The notes: generated by a model not told the origin, from the letters alone. Shown: positions 41,879 through 53,234, counted from the stretch's first letter. The stretch is DNA of 64,000 nt from Lactonifactor sp050944855 (GCA_050944855.1 JBMNRU010000005.1:86727-150726), one strand, 5' to 3'. Made by a program: numbers and translations.

Positions 41879-42472
41879 ATGGCAGTGAATAGAGTACCGG
41901 TTCTTAAAAGATGTAGATCTCTCGGCATGGATCCGATTTATTTAGGAATTGATAAAAAATCAACCAGACAGTTAAGAAGAGCAAACAGAAAAATGTCCGA
42001 ATATGGACTTCAGTTAAGAGAAAAACAGAAAGCTAAATTTATCTATGGTGTTCTGGAGAAACCTTTCAGAAACTACTATAAAAAAGCTGATAAAATGCAG
42101 GGTCAGACCGGTGAAAATCTGATGATCATGTTAGAGAGCCGTCTGGACAATGTAGTATTCCGTTTAGGTTTTGCAAGAACAAGAAAAGAAGCAAGACAGA
42201 TCGTTGACCACAAACATGTTCTGGTTAACGGCAAACAGGTTAATATTCCTTCTTATCTTGTAAAAGCCGGCGATACCATTGAAATCAAAGAGAAATGCAA
42301 ATCTTATCAGAGATATAAAGACATTCTGGAAGTAACAGGCGGAAGACTGGTTCCGGAATGGTTAGATGTTGATCAGGAAGCTTTAAAGGGAGAAGTAAAA
42401 TCACTTCCGTCCAGAGAAGTAATTGATGTTCCTGTAGACGAAATGCTTATCGTCGAGTTATATTCTAAATAA
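41879..42472 (+). CDS. rpsD: 30S ribosomal protein S4
   Basis: This 197-residue S4 nucleates 30S assembly. The C-terminal S4 RNA-binding domain (MLESRLDNVVFRLGFARTRK and VNGKQVNIPSYLVKAGD) is clear. The N-terminus lacks the zinc cysteine cluster, so it is the C- form. It may control its own operon. Confidence 0.98.
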   Translation: MAVNRVPVLKRCRSLGMDPIYLGIDKKSTRQLRRANRKMSEYGLQLREKQKAKFIYGVLEKPFRNYYKKADKMQGQTGENLMIMLESRLDNVVFRLGFARTRKEARQIVDHKHVLVNGKQVNIPSYLVKAGDTIEIKEKCKSYQRYKDILEVTGGRLVPEWLDVDQEALKGEVKSLPSREVIDVPVDEMLIVELYSK

Positions 42473-42532
42473 TCATTGTTTTTAGAAGTAACCGGCAAAC
42501 GTATCAAGTGCTCACAGCAAGGAGGGCTTTGA

Positions 42533-43492
42533 ATGTTCGATTTTAACAAACCGAAAATTGAAATCGCAGAAATTTCTGAGGATAAAAAATACGGCAGATT
42601 TGTTGTAGAACCTTTAGAGAGAGGCTATGGTACCACACTTGGAAATTCTCTTCGCAGAATTATGCTTTCTTCTTTACCGGGAGCTGCAGTCAGCCAGGTG
42701 AAAATTGAAGGTGTACTTCATGAGTTCAGTTCTATTCCGGGCGTAAAAGAAGATGTGACAGAGATCATTATGAATCTGAAAAGTCTGGCGATCAAGAACA
42801 AGAGCGACAGCAACGAACCTAAAACCGCTTATATTGAATTTGAGGGCGAAGGAGTTGTGACCGCGGGAGATATTCAGGTAGATCAGGATTTGGAGATTAT
42901 GAACCCTGATCAGGTAATTGTTACCTTAAACGGTGGGGCTGACAGCAAGTTTAATGCTGAGCTTACAATTACAAAAGGCCGTGGCTATATCAGCGCTGAT
43001 AAAGGTAAAACAGACGACATGCCGATCGGTGTCATTGCTGTGGATGCAATTTACACACCGGTAGAGCGTGTGAATCTGACAGTAGAAAATACTCGTGTCG
43101 GCCAGATCACAGATTATGATAAGCTGACACTGGATATTTATACAAATGGAACATTGGACCCGGATGAGGCAGTAAGTCTGGCTGCAAAGGTATTAAGCGA
43201 GCATTTAAGTTTGTTCATTGATCTTTCTGAGAATGCAAAGACCGCTGAGGTTATGATCGAGAAAGAAGACAATGAAAAAGAAAAAGTATTAGAAATGAAC
43301 ATTGATGAATTAGAGTTATCCGTTCGTTCCTATAACTGCTTAAAGAGAGCAGGCATTAATACTGTGGAAGAACTTTGCAATCGTACCTCAGAAGATATGA
43401 TGAAGGTCCGTAATCTGGGCCGTAAGTCACTGGAGGAAGTACTTGCAAAATTAAAAGAATTGGGCTTACAGTTAAATCCCAGTGATGAATAA
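42533..43492 (+). CDS. rpoA: DNA-directed RNA polymerase subunit alpha
   Basis: This 319-residue subunit nucleates RNA polymerase. The N-terminal domain shows ERGYGTTLGNSLRRIMLSSL, and the C-terminal domain (RSYNCLKRAGINTVEELCNR, VRNLGRKSLEEVLAKL) binds UP elements and activators. A GGAGGGC site precedes ATG 42533. Confidence 0.98.
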   Translation: MFDFNKPKIEIAEISEDKKYGRFVVEPLERGYGTTLGNSLRRIMLSSLPGAAVSQVKIEGVLHEFSSIPGVKEDVTEIIMNLKSLAIKNKSDSNEPKTAYIEFEGEGVVTAGDIQVDQDLEIMNPDQVIVTLNGGADSKFNAELTITKGRGYISADKGKTDDMPIGVIAVDAIYTPVERVNLTVENTRVGQITDYDKLTLDIYTNGTLDPDEAVSLAAKVLSEHLSLFIDLSENAKTAEVMIEKEDNEKEKVLEMNIDELELSVRSYNCLKRAGINTVEELCNRTSEDMMKVRNLGRKSLEEVLAKLKELGLQLNPSDE

Positions 43493-43571
43493 CAATTTAT
43501 GGAGTTAGCAGCAATGTATCAGTAAGACCGAAGAAGCGTGATAGATTGTTCCACAAATGGAGGAAAATAAA

Positions 43572-44108
43572 ATGGCTAAGTATAGAAAATTGGGCAGAAC
43601 TTCTGATCAGAGAAAAGCTTTGATCAGAAACCAGGTAACCAATCTGTTATATCATGGAAAAATCGTTACAACAGAAACAAAAGCAAAAGAGATCCGTAAA
43701 ATTGCAGAAGGCTTGATTGCTTTGGCTGTAAAAGAAAAAGACAACTATGAGACAGTTACTGTTACTGCTAAAGTTGCCAGAAAAGATGCAGACGGCAAGA
43801 GAGTAAAAGAAGTAGTGGATGGAAAGAAAGTTACTGTATACGATGAAGTACAGAAAGAAATCAAAAAGGATGCTCCTTCCAGACTGCATGCCAGGAGACA
43901 GATGTTAAAGGTATTCTACCCAGTGAAAGAAGTTCCTGTAGCAGCTGCAGGCAAAAAGAAAAATACAAAAGAAATCGATATGGTTGACAAGATGTTCAAC
44001 GAAATCGCTCCAAAATATGCAGACCGCAACGGTGGTTACACAAGAATCATCAAGATTGGACCACGTAAAGGTGATGCAGCAATGGAAGTTGTTCTTGAGT
44101 TAGTGTAA
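43572..44108 (+). CDS. rplQ: 50S ribosomal protein L17, long form
   Basis: This ~178-residue L17 starts MAKYRKLGRTSDQRKALIRN. It is about 50 residues longer than the E. coli protein (127), owing to a Lys-rich insert (VDGKKVTVYDEVQKEIKKD and the following segment) of the type seen in many Clostridia. ATG 43572 is preferred over one five codons earlier that overlaps GGAGG. It is the last gene of the ribosomal locus; a long hairpin follows. Confidence 0.97.
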   Translation: MAKYRKLGRTSDQRKALIRNQVTNLLYHGKIVTTETKAKEIRKIAEGLIALAVKEKDNYETVTVTAKVARKDADGKRVKEVVDGKKVTVYDEVQKEIKKDAPSRLHARRQMLKVFYPVKEVPVAAAGKKKNTKEIDMVDKMFNEIAPKYADRNGGYTRIIKIGPRKGDAAMEVVLELV

Positions 44109-44128
44109 TGTAAAGATAAGATGTTAGT

Positions 44129-44166
44129 AAGCGTAGTAAATGATCAGCAGGTCGTTTACTGCGCTT
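44129..44166 (+). terminator. hairpin after rplQ, probable terminator or attenuator
   Basis: AAGCGTAGTAAA (44129-44140) pairs with TTTACTGCGCTT (44155-44166) with one wobble. Only TTAC follows, so termination may be partial and the lipid kinase gene may be reached by readthrough. Confidence 0.6.
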
Positions 44167-44192
44167 TTACTCTACCAGGAAAGGAGAAAGTC

Positions 44193-45137
44193 ATGGTCAA
44201 GAAACTATTGTTCATATTTAATCCGCGTTCCGGTAAAAGTGCCATAAAAGCAAAGTTGGCGGATATTATTGATATTTTTGTGAAAGGCGGTTATGAAGTT
44301 ACGGCTTATCCTACCCAGGGGCATCTGGATGGGATGCGTGTCGCTGCTGAGCAGGGGGGAAATTATGACCTGGTTGTATGCAGCGGCGGTGACGGAACAC
44401 TGGATGAAGTAATTTCCGGTCTGGCAAGAGGGGGACATCAGGTAAAAATCGGTTATATTCCTGCTGGCAGTACCAATGATTTCGCGAATAGTCTGAAGCT
44501 GCCGAAAACCATGATCGAAGCTGCAGAGAATATTATAGATGGTAATTTTTGCCAGTTTGATCTTGGATATATGAATGAGATGTACTTTGTGTATGTGGCC
44601 GCTTTCGGCCTGTTTACAGAGGTATCCTATTCCACGGATCAGGATCTGAAGAATATTCTCGGGCATGTGGCATACCTGCTCAAGGGCATGCAGAGTCTGC
44701 TGACAGTAAAGGCATATGATATGAAAGTAACCGGCAGAGATATCTCTTTTGAGGGAGAATTTATTTTCGGCATGGTTACCAATTCCACATCTGTGGGCGG
44801 GTTCAAACATTTAACCGGTAAAAATGTGAAAATGGATGACGGGCTTTTTGAAGCAACCTTTATTCGCCGTCCCAAGAATCCAATTGAGCTGCAGGAAACC
44901 GTGACAGCTCTTTTAATGGCGGAAGATAATACGCCGTTGATCGAATCGTTTAAAACAGATTTTCTTCACATTGAGTGCCGCAGTGAAATTCCGTGGACAA
45001 TAGACGGTGAGTATGGAGGAGAGCTTGATCAGATTGATATCCGTAATCTGAAACATGCTGCTTCCATTGCGGTGAATCCGGAAAAAACACCTCCATTACT
45101 GGAAACAGAAGAATCCGGTGGGAATATGATAGAATAA
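44193..45137 (+). CDS. diacylglycerol kinase-family lipid kinase (YegS/DgkB-like)
   Basis: This ~314-residue kinase phosphorylates a lipid such as diacylglycerol with ATP, recycling it into phospholipid. It has the N-terminal FIFNPRSGKS loop, the nucleotide motif VVCSGGDGTLDEVISGL and the IPAGSTNDFANSL segment, all diagnostic of the DAGK catalytic fold. ATG 44193 follows AAAGGAGAAAG. In a strain with an LtaS-like polymerase, a DgkB-type enzyme would logically recycle the diacylglycerol by-product; that link is inference. Confidence 0.9.
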   Translation: MVKKLLFIFNPRSGKSAIKAKLADIIDIFVKGGYEVTAYPTQGHLDGMRVAAEQGGNYDLVVCSGGDGTLDEVISGLARGGHQVKIGYIPAGSTNDFANSLKLPKTMIEAAENIIDGNFCQFDLGYMNEMYFVYVAAFGLFTEVSYSTDQDLKNILGHVAYLLKGMQSLLTVKAYDMKVTGRDISFEGEFIFGMVTNSTSVGGFKHLTGKNVKMDDGLFEATFIRRPKNPIELQETVTALLMAEDNTPLIESFKTDFLHIECRSEIPWTIDGEYGGELDQIDIRNLKHAASIAVNPEKTPPLLETEESGGNMIE

Positions 45138-45157
45138 AAGAATATAATCGGTGTGAT

Positions 45158-45715
45158 ATGAATATAGTTGCCATGGGGGAATCTTGTTTGCTGATGATTG
45201 CCCTGACAATGGATTCTTTTATATTAAGTTTTGCATACGGTATGAGTAAGTGCAGACCCAGGTTTGCAATTGTACTAATGATGAATGTCATCTGCAGTGC
45301 GTTGCTTGGGGCTGCACTTTTTGCTGGGCGGATATTGGGTGCATATATTCCGGTCTGGGTGACACAGCGGATCTGTTTTTTTATTTTGTTTGGTATGGGA
45401 AGCTACAAAATACTTTCCTTATGGCTGGGAAAGAAGGAAAGAACTTCGGATAAAGTTCCGGAATTGGCATACAGAGAGGCAGCCCTGCTGGCGTTTGCGC
45501 TTTCTTTAGATGGTCTGGCAGTTGGAGTCGGCGTCGGTATGCAGGGATTTTCTGTCGGTTTTCTGATTGCGGTATCTTTTCTTACAGGCGTTGCAGGGAT
45601 GTTTATCGGATGGGAACTGGGATATCGCTCCCGTTTGCTGTTTTCCAAAGATATGAGCTGGATTTGTGGTTTATGTCTGATATTGCTTTCCCTTGGGGTT
45701 ATGATAGGGTTATAA
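45158..45715 (+). CDS. YtaF/MntP-like membrane protein
   Basis: This 185-residue protein has six helices in two inverted repeats, each with a polar motif, LTMDSFILSFAYGMS and ALSLDGLAVGVGVG. The family includes the manganese exporter MntP and the sporulation protein YtaF; the Asp residues of both motifs are kept. Which role applies here cannot be decided from sequence, although the organism sporulates. No strong ribosome-binding site precedes ATG 45158. A terminator follows. Confidence 0.8.
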   Translation: MNIVAMGESCLLMIALTMDSFILSFAYGMSKCRPRFAIVLMMNVICSALLGAALFAGRILGAYIPVWVTQRICFFILFGMGSYKILSLWLGKKERTSDKVPELAYREAALLAFALSLDGLAVGVGVGMQGFSVGFLIAVSFLTGVAGMFIGWELGYRSRLLFSKDMSWICGLCLILLSLGVMIGL

Positions 45716-45797
45716 TGCACAAAATTGGAGAATTTTTTTTAATTTGCTTGCTTTTTATAAATATTTCATGTATCTTAGTATCAGATTGTAGAGCAAG

Positions 45798-45829
45798 GGC
45801 GTTCCACTTTTGGTGGATACGCCTTTTTT
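45798..45829 (+). terminator. terminator after the YtaF/MntP-like gene
   Basis: GGCGT (45798-45802) with ACGCC (45819-45823) and CCAC with GTGG form the stem around a TTTT loop, followed by six T. Confidence 0.85.
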
Positions 45830-45914
45830 ACCTTTTTTGGGTCATGCGGATACAAAAAAAGGGAGGATACTAGTTTGCGGACATGGAATACTGATAGGGG
45901 AAAGGATGGTTTGT

Positions 45915-48026
<2,112 letters not shown>

Positions 48027-48055
48027 ATTTTTAGTATAAAAATACGATATAGCGG

Positions 48056-48214
48056 AAGAGAAAAAACTTTCCATGAAAAGCAAAGCGCTCCTCCTCAGCT
48101 AAGTGTCAAGACGCACCTAATACTCTCAGGAAAGCCTTCGAGTATAAGTGCTTACTAGACACTGGATCTTCGGACTCGCTTGTATAGATGCTTGTCATGG
48201 AGAGGTTTTTCTTT
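48056..48214 (+). ncRNA. rod-like structured RNA candidate after glnA (6S-like shape)
   Basis: A closing stem of about 15 bp, AAAAAACTTTCCATGA (from 48061) with TCATGGAGAGGTTTTT (48195-48210), encloses AGCA/TGCT and GCG/CGC steps, then a large asymmetric internal loop. The head is AGTGTC (48102-48107) with GACACT (48158-48163), ATACTC (48120-48125) with GAGTAT (48140-48145), and an AGG/CCT tip. It ends in TTTTTCTTTA. The single rod with a central bubble is the architecture of 6S RNA, but I see no certain 6S signature. It could also be the glnA 3' UTR terminator. The remaining 48215-48362 holds only the next gene's promoter region. Confidence 0.45.
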
Positions 48215-48362
48215 ATTCAGAGTAGCGTATGTTTTATACTGATAATCTGTATATTTAATTGCGAAAACTTGGGGGAGAGTTTTGAAGTGCTGGATTGCAA
48301 AAACCTCCACTTTTCAAATTTGTGAAACTGGAGTATAATAGTACAAAAAGGAGGCACATAAG

Positions 48363-49283
48363 ATGATAAAGGAATTGCAGTTTTTGAGTGAACAACAGGT
48401 GAATCCTGTTTTAATAGAAGCAGTTGAGGAATTTCGTGTAAGATATGAGGTGGATCCGGCGGTACAGTCCAGAGTGATTCAGCCGGCTATCCCGTTTTAT
48501 GGAAGGGAAGCATTGGAAATGGCCATTGCCGCGCTTCTGCAGGGGGAGAATCTTTTATTAACAGGCGGTAAGGCCACCGGCAAGAATGTGCTGGCAGAGA
48601 ATCTGGCATATATTTTTGGCAGACCTTCCTATAACGTGTCTTTTCACGTGAATACAAACAGCGGAGATCTGATAGGAACGGATACTTTTGTAAATAATCA
48701 GGTGGAACTGCGAAAAGGGAGCATTTATCAGTGTGCCCGTTACGGTGCATTCGGAATCTTGGATGAGATTAATATGGCGAAAAATGATGCCGTATCGGTA
48801 CTGCATGCTTCTCTGGACTATCGCCGAAGCATTGATGTGCCGGGCTATGAGAAAATTGATCTGCATGAAGCAACTCGTTTTATCGGTACGATGAATTATG
48901 GCTATGCAGGAACCAAGGAGTTAAATGAGGCGCTGGTTTCCCGTTTTCAGGTGATTGATATGCCTGCGCAGACAGAAGAAACGCTTACGTATATTTTAGA
49001 AAAACAATTTCCGGATATGAAAGCAGAAGCACGCAGGCAGTGGATTGGCTTGTTTTTGGATCTGCAGCTGAAAGCTTCCAATGGAGAGATTTCTACCAAA
49101 TCACTGGATTTGCGGGGCATGATGGGAGCTCTGAAGACGATTCGGCAGGGACTCACTCCTTCTTTAGCGGTGCGTATGGGAATTGTAAATAAGAGCTTTG
49201 ATGCTTTTGAGAAAGAAATTGTACAGGATGTGGTCATGACAAGAATTCCGGAAGGATGGATGCCGGCAGATGTATTTCAATAA
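48363..49283 (+). CDS. MoxR-family AAA ATPase
   Basis: This 306-residue ATPase has Walker A GGKATGKN, Walker B GILDEIN, sensor 1 FIGTMNYGYAGTKELNEALV and an Arg-finger region EALVSRFQVIDM. MoxR ATPases act as chaperones with a von Willebrand A protein partner, often to insert a metal or activate an enzyme. The partner gene follows at 12 bp. A 78-residue N-terminal region before the P-loop is longer than usual. AAGGAGG precedes ATG 48363. The client enzyme is unknown; none is adjacent. Confidence 0.9.
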   Translation: MIKELQFLSEQQVNPVLIEAVEEFRVRYEVDPAVQSRVIQPAIPFYGREALEMAIAALLQGENLLLTGGKATGKNVLAENLAYIFGRPSYNVSFHVNTNSGDLIGTDTFVNNQVELRKGSIYQCARYGAFGILDEINMAKNDAVSVLHASLDYRRSIDVPGYEKIDLHEATRFIGTMNYGYAGTKELNEALVSRFQVIDMPAQTEETLTYILEKQFPDMKAEARRQWIGLFLDLQLKASNGEISTKSLDLRGMMGALKTIRQGLTPSLAVRMGIVNKSFDAFEKEIVQDVVMTRIPEGWMPADVFQ

Positions 49284-49294
49284 AGGAGATCTTA

Positions 49295-51073
49295 ATGGAA
49301 GATATTTGGATGCTGGATCACCAGTATGAGATAGAAAATCGAATAAAGAATTTGGTGTGGACAGTAAGCAAAGATTATACGCTTTCCATTAAGCCGGATG
49401 TGGATTCTTATTATCGTTCTCCTTCCATCGCTTTTTATGATGGGATCAAACAGGGCGCTTTTGCCCGGTATTTTGATCGTGAGGCCCTGAGTCTGTATAT
49501 ATTGAAGAAAATGTATTATGAGGCTTTGGAAGGTCCTCTGATGACGATCGTACAGCTGTGTATAGATGAAGCCATTTTTCAGAAGATAGATCAGGAGCGT
49601 GCAGGTGTTGGAGAAATTCGCCAAAGCGCTTATGAGGCGGTGTTGGATACAGAATTCGCTAATCTCAGCGCTACACCGCTGGGGCATTTGAAAATAGCCC
49701 TTTTCCGGGAATATCTGGACGGGGCTTATAAGAGCAGGCAGGAGATTCAAAACTGGGCAGATCTGGTGCATACACTGCGGGATGCACAGGATACCATGGA
49801 TATTATCCGTGTGGCGGATCAGTTATATAATGAAATAGTGGAGCCGAAATTTGCCAGTGAGAAGGCAAGTCTGGATGAAGTGCTGGCTGTTACCCTGGAG
49901 GAGTTGGCTGAGTTTTCCTGGAAGGATTATTTATCCGAAGAGGCGTATGAAAATACTCTGGAGACTTACCTGGAGAAAGTAGCGGAAAATGTTACGCATC
50001 TGGATCTGGAACAGATGGAGAAAAAGGCGGAGGATGCTCCCAATCAGGATGGACAGCGGAAAATCGTGGTGGTGGATCAGGAAGCCCTGGAAAAAATGTA
50101 TACTTATGTACAGCGCAATTACGGTCTCAGCTATCTGACAGCCCCGGAAGCGAAGCGTATCAATGAACAGATATGCCGAGGGATACACGGTGACTGCAGC
50201 CTGTATTTTACCAAAGGAATCCTGAAAAATCCGGCTATGCGGAATTATCAGTATGAATATGCAAAAAAAATGAAGGATAAGAACCTTTATGAATATTACG
50301 ATAATCATCGGATCGTAAAACGCAACATTGCTTTGCTGAGCGATATGTTAAGAAGAGCGTTTGCTATGCGAAGTGAGACGCAGGAAGTTTTGTCAGATCG
50401 GGGAAATATCATACCGGCAGCTTTGTGGAAAGTTGGAAGAAGCCGGGATCCCAAAGTGTTTAAAAGAGAAATGCATCAGGACGCTATGGATTTTGTTGTG
50501 GATATTCTGATTGATGCCAGCGGCTCTCAGCGTTCCCGTCAGGGCAAAGTGGCGCTGCAGGCATATATGATCAGTGAAGCCCTGAGCAATGTGGGGATTC
50601 TTCATCGGGTTATGAGTTTTTGTACCTTTTGGGATTATACCATTCTTCAACAGTTCAGGGATTATGAAGATGACCGGAAGGAAAATGCTAATATTTTTGA
50701 ATATATCACATCTTCCAATAACCGGGACGGTCTGGCTATCCGAGCCGCCTCTCAGGCTTTGCTGCAGCGGGAGGAAGAGCAGAAGGTGCTGATCGTGTTA
50801 AGTGACGGAAGGCCTTATGATGTGGTGATCAATCGTCCCAATGCCCGTAATCCGCAGCCATATTTCGGAGATTATGCTGTGTTGGATACGGGACATGAAG
50901 TGCGGAAGCTGCGAAATCAGGGAGTTTCTGTGTTGGGAGTTTTTGCCGGTGAAGAAAAGGATCTGGATACGGAAAAGAAAATATTTGGAAAGGATTTTGC
51001 CTATATAAGAGATATCAGTAATTTTTCCAATGTGGTAGGGCGTTATTTGCTGAAGCATCTGGAGGATGACTAG
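49295..51073 (+). CDS. VWA-domain protein paired with the MoxR ATPase
   Basis: This ~592-residue protein has a long alpha-helical N-terminal region and a C-terminal von Willebrand A domain with the MIDAS motif DASGS (in VVDILIDASGSQRSRQGK), LSDGRPYD and the downstream Thr/Asp positions. NorD/CoxE-type proteins show this layout. Together with the MoxR partner it would form a metal-dependent remodelling complex in the cytoplasm; the client is unknown. ATG 49295 has AAAGGAG nine bases upstream. Confidence 0.88.
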   Translation: MEDIWMLDHQYEIENRIKNLVWTVSKDYTLSIKPDVDSYYRSPSIAFYDGIKQGAFARYFDREALSLYILKKMYYEALEGPLMTIVQLCIDEAIFQKIDQERAGVGEIRQSAYEAVLDTEFANLSATPLGHLKIALFREYLDGAYKSRQEIQNWADLVHTLRDAQDTMDIIRVADQLYNEIVEPKFASEKASLDEVLAVTLEELAEFSWKDYLSEEAYENTLETYLEKVAENVTHLDLEQMEKKAEDAPNQDGQRKIVVVDQEALEKMYTYVQRNYGLSYLTAPEAKRINEQICRGIHGDCSLYFTKGILKNPAMRNYQYEYAKKMKDKNLYEYYDNHRIVKRNIALLSDMLRRAFAMRSETQEVLSDRGNIIPAALWKVGRSRDPKVFKREMHQDAMDFVVDILIDASGSQRSRQGKVALQAYMISEALSNVGILHRVMSFCTFWDYTILQQFRDYEDDRKENANIFEYITSSNNRDGLAIRAASQALLQREEEQKVLIVLSDGRPYDVVINRPNARNPQPYFGDYAVLDTGHEVRKLRNQGVSVLGVFAGEEKDLDTEKKIFGKDFAYIRDISNFSNVVGRYLLKHLEDD

Positions 51074-51081
51074 AGGATGAC

Positions 51082-51110
51082 TTGAAATAAATCGCTTTTT
51101 TTGTTATACT
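51082..51110 (+). promoter_or_regulatory. promoter for the WecG/TagA-like gene
   Basis: TTGAAA (51082-51087), a 17-bp spacer and TATACT (51105-51110) lie 84 bp before the start codon. Confidence 0.65.
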
Positions 51111-51194
51111 AAACCTCGTGGAGTGTGTCCGGAGGGCAAATGTTGTGGTATTCTTCGGATGTACTTTTCCAGTCGTATATAACGGAGAGGTTTT

Positions 51195-51887
51195 ATGAGT
51201 CATATAGTAAGTGTGCTGGGAATGGAGATAGAGTGTCTTTATGCCAGCGAAATTATGGACAAAATGAATCATCAGAGGAAGGAAGACGGTTTCTTTACGT
51301 ATGGAGTCGTTTCCATGAATTTGCTGATGGAAGCACAGCAGGATTTGGTACTGCGCCGGTATATTGATACCCTGGATGGCGGGATTATCAGTGAAATGGA
51401 AGTGCTGCGTGCGGCCGGAATGGAAGATGAGCAGATGATGCAGGAAGTAGAAGAAAGTGCGTTTTTTCGCAGCCTGCTGACCATGCTGGTAGAATCGCAA
51501 TGTCCGGTGTTTCTATTAGGAGAAACGGAAGAAGAGGCAAATGGATTCGGAGAGTACCTGCAGGAGAAGCATATTGATTTTCCGGTTGCAGGTGTGGATT
51601 ATCTGGATGTGACAGATGAGGATAATGTGGATCGGGTAATCAATGAGATTAACAGTCTGCTGCCGGCCATGGTCATTACCTGCGGCCAGAGTTTTTCCCT
51701 GGAGCGTTTTGTCGTAGAACACAGAAAAAAGATAAATACCCGCTTCTGGCTGGGTCTCGGAGGATTTTCCCGGATTGCCGAACAGCTCGGCATGAAAACA
51801 GGATGGCTGAGCAAGTTATTGGAAAAAGCAGCCTTTCGAAAATTGGTAAATCAATATAATAGTGAGAATGGGGGAACCTCTCTTTGA
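51195..51887 (+). CDS. divergent WecG/TagA/CpsF-like (GT26) protein
   Basis: This 230-residue protein follows the GT26 fold order: VVSMNLLMEAQQD aligns with the family's N-x-E/D start, CPVFLLGETEEEANGFGEYL with the GG(K)x helix, and MVITCGQSFSLERFVVEHR with the ALG-PKQE-W---H segment. The usual catalytic residues near NAEM, DG(I/M) and the PKQE motif are substituted. It may be a non-catalytic relative. The stop lies inside the terminator hairpin. Function is uncertain. Confidence 0.6.
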   Translation: MSHIVSVLGMEIECLYASEIMDKMNHQRKEDGFFTYGVVSMNLLMEAQQDLVLRRYIDTLDGGIISEMEVLRAAGMEDEQMMQEVEESAFFRSLLTMLVESQCPVFLLGETEEEANGFGEYLQEKHIDFPVAGVDYLDVTDEDNVDRVINEINSLLPAMVITCGQSFSLERFVVEHRKKINTRFWLGLGGFSRIAEQLGMKTGWLSKLLEKAAFRKLVNQYNSENGGTSL

Positions 51888-51909
51888 GAAACAGGAGGTT
51901 CCCTTTTTT
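51872..51909 (+). terminator. terminator overlapping the WecG/TagA-like stop
   Basis: GGGAACCTC (51872-51880) pairs perfectly with GAGGTTCCC (51895-51903), followed by six T. The left arm encodes the last residues of the gene. Confidence 0.9.
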
Positions 51910-51917
51910 GTGAAATA

Positions 51918-51947
51918 TTGGCAAAAAAGCAAGTATTTTTTTGCCAA
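51918..51947. repeat. inverted repeat upstream of the CdaR-like gene
   Basis: TTGGCAAAAA (51918-51927) and TTTTTGCCAA (51938-51947) are perfect 10-bp arms. It follows the terminator of the previous gene and lies about 180 bp before the regulator. It may be an operator or a second terminator for the opposite strand. Confidence 0.5.
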
Positions 51948-52124
51948 AGTGCTTAAAAAAACAAGATTTTCTCTTTTCTTTTTTGTGATTCTATATTAAA
52001 ATATAAGCTAGGGTTTTTATTCTCAATTTGAGGAACGTTTGGGGAATATCATATAACACCAGATGACTTCCATAGGTTATAGTTAGAACTGTAGAAAAAC
52101 TATATGATGAAAGAAGGAAACGAG

Positions 52125-53213
52125 ATGATAGCAAATCAGGTACTGCATAATACGTTGGATGGGTTTAAAGGAATTACAAGAGCTGATTTTTGTGTAACGG
52201 ATGCAGAGGGCAGTGTTCTGGCTTCTACTTTTGCACAGGAGATCTGTGACGAAAAGGAAGTTTTGGATTTTGTGGAATCACAGGCAGACAGTCAGGTGAT
52301 TAAAGGATGTCAGTTTTTTAAGGTTTACGACGATCATCAGCTGGAATATGTGTTGATTGTGAACGGCAGCAGCGATGACGGTTATATGGTTGGCAAGATG
52401 GCAGTGTTTCAGATACAGAACCTGCTGGTTGCCTATAAAGAGCGTTTTAATAAAGACAATTTTATTAAAAATCTGCTGTTGGACAACCTGCTGCTGGTAG
52501 ATATTTATAATCGTGCAAAAAAATTACATATTGACATAGATGTACGTCGTGTGGTATTTATTTTGGAGGCTGGACAAGATAAAGATTACGGATCGTTAGA
52601 CAGCATTAAGAACATTTTGGGTAATAGAAACCAGGATTTTGTGACTGCAGTAGACGAGAAAAGTATCATTATCGTGAAAGAACTGGCTCCGGCAGAAGGT
52701 TATGCAGAGATGGATGAGATGGCTTATGATATTTTGTCCGGTCTTGGCCTTGATAAGAGGAGTAAGGCACATATTGCCTACGGAACCATTGTAAAAGAAC
52801 TTAAGGAAGTATCCCGTTCTTACAAGGAAGCCCGCATGGCATTAGACGTAGGCAAAATCTTCTTTGACGACAAAGAAGTGATTGCATATAGTTCCCTGGG
52901 AATTGGCCGTCTGATCTATCAGCTGCCTATTCCGCTTTGCAAAATGTTTATCCGGGAGATATTTGAGGGGAAATCTCCGGATGATTTTGATGAAGAAACA
53001 CTTACTACTATTAATAAGTTTTTCGAGAACAGCCTGAATGTATCAGAAACTTCCAGACAGCTGTATATTCACAGAAATACATTAGTATATCGTCTGGATA
53101 AGCTTCAGAAGAGTACTGGTCTGGATCTTAGAGTATTTGAAGATGCAATTACATTTAAGATCGCTCTTATGGTAGTCCGCTACATGAAGTATATGGAGAC
53201 ATTGGACTATTAA
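52125..53213 (+). CDS. CdaR/PucR-type helix-turn-helix regulator
   Basis: This ~362-residue protein has an N-terminal ligand-like domain (FCVTDAEGSVLAST), a GGDEF-like central fold and a C-terminal PucR-type helix-turn-helix (ENSLNVSETSRQLYIHRNTL then VYRLDKLQKSTGLDL). Relatives regulate sugar-acid or purine use. ATG 52125 follows AAGGAAACG; an earlier ATG at 52104 lacks a site. It lies just before ftsE, so it may be part of that transcription unit, but its target is not evident. Confidence 0.88.
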   Translation: MIANQVLHNTLDGFKGITRADFCVTDAEGSVLASTFAQEICDEKEVLDFVESQADSQVIKGCQFFKVYDDHQLEYVLIVNGSSDDGYMVGKMAVFQIQNLLVAYKERFNKDNFIKNLLLDNLLLVDIYNRAKKLHIDIDVRRVVFILEAGQDKDYGSLDSIKNILGNRNQDFVTAVDEKSIIIVKELAPAEGYAEMDEMAYDILSGLGLDKRSKAHIAYGTIVKELKEVSRSYKEARMALDVGKIFFDDKEVIAYSSLGIGRLIYQLPIPLCKMFIREIFEGKSPDDFDEETLTTINKFFENSLNVSETSRQLYIHRNTLVYRLDKLQKSTGLDLRVFEDAITFKIALMVVRYMKYMETLDY

Positions 53214-53234
53214 GCAGACAATAGGAGGAATAAT

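Noticed and set aside
43647..43889. Minus-strand Phe/Cys-rich frame
   Set aside because: Antisense of the Lys-rich L17 gene; no ribosome-binding site or family.
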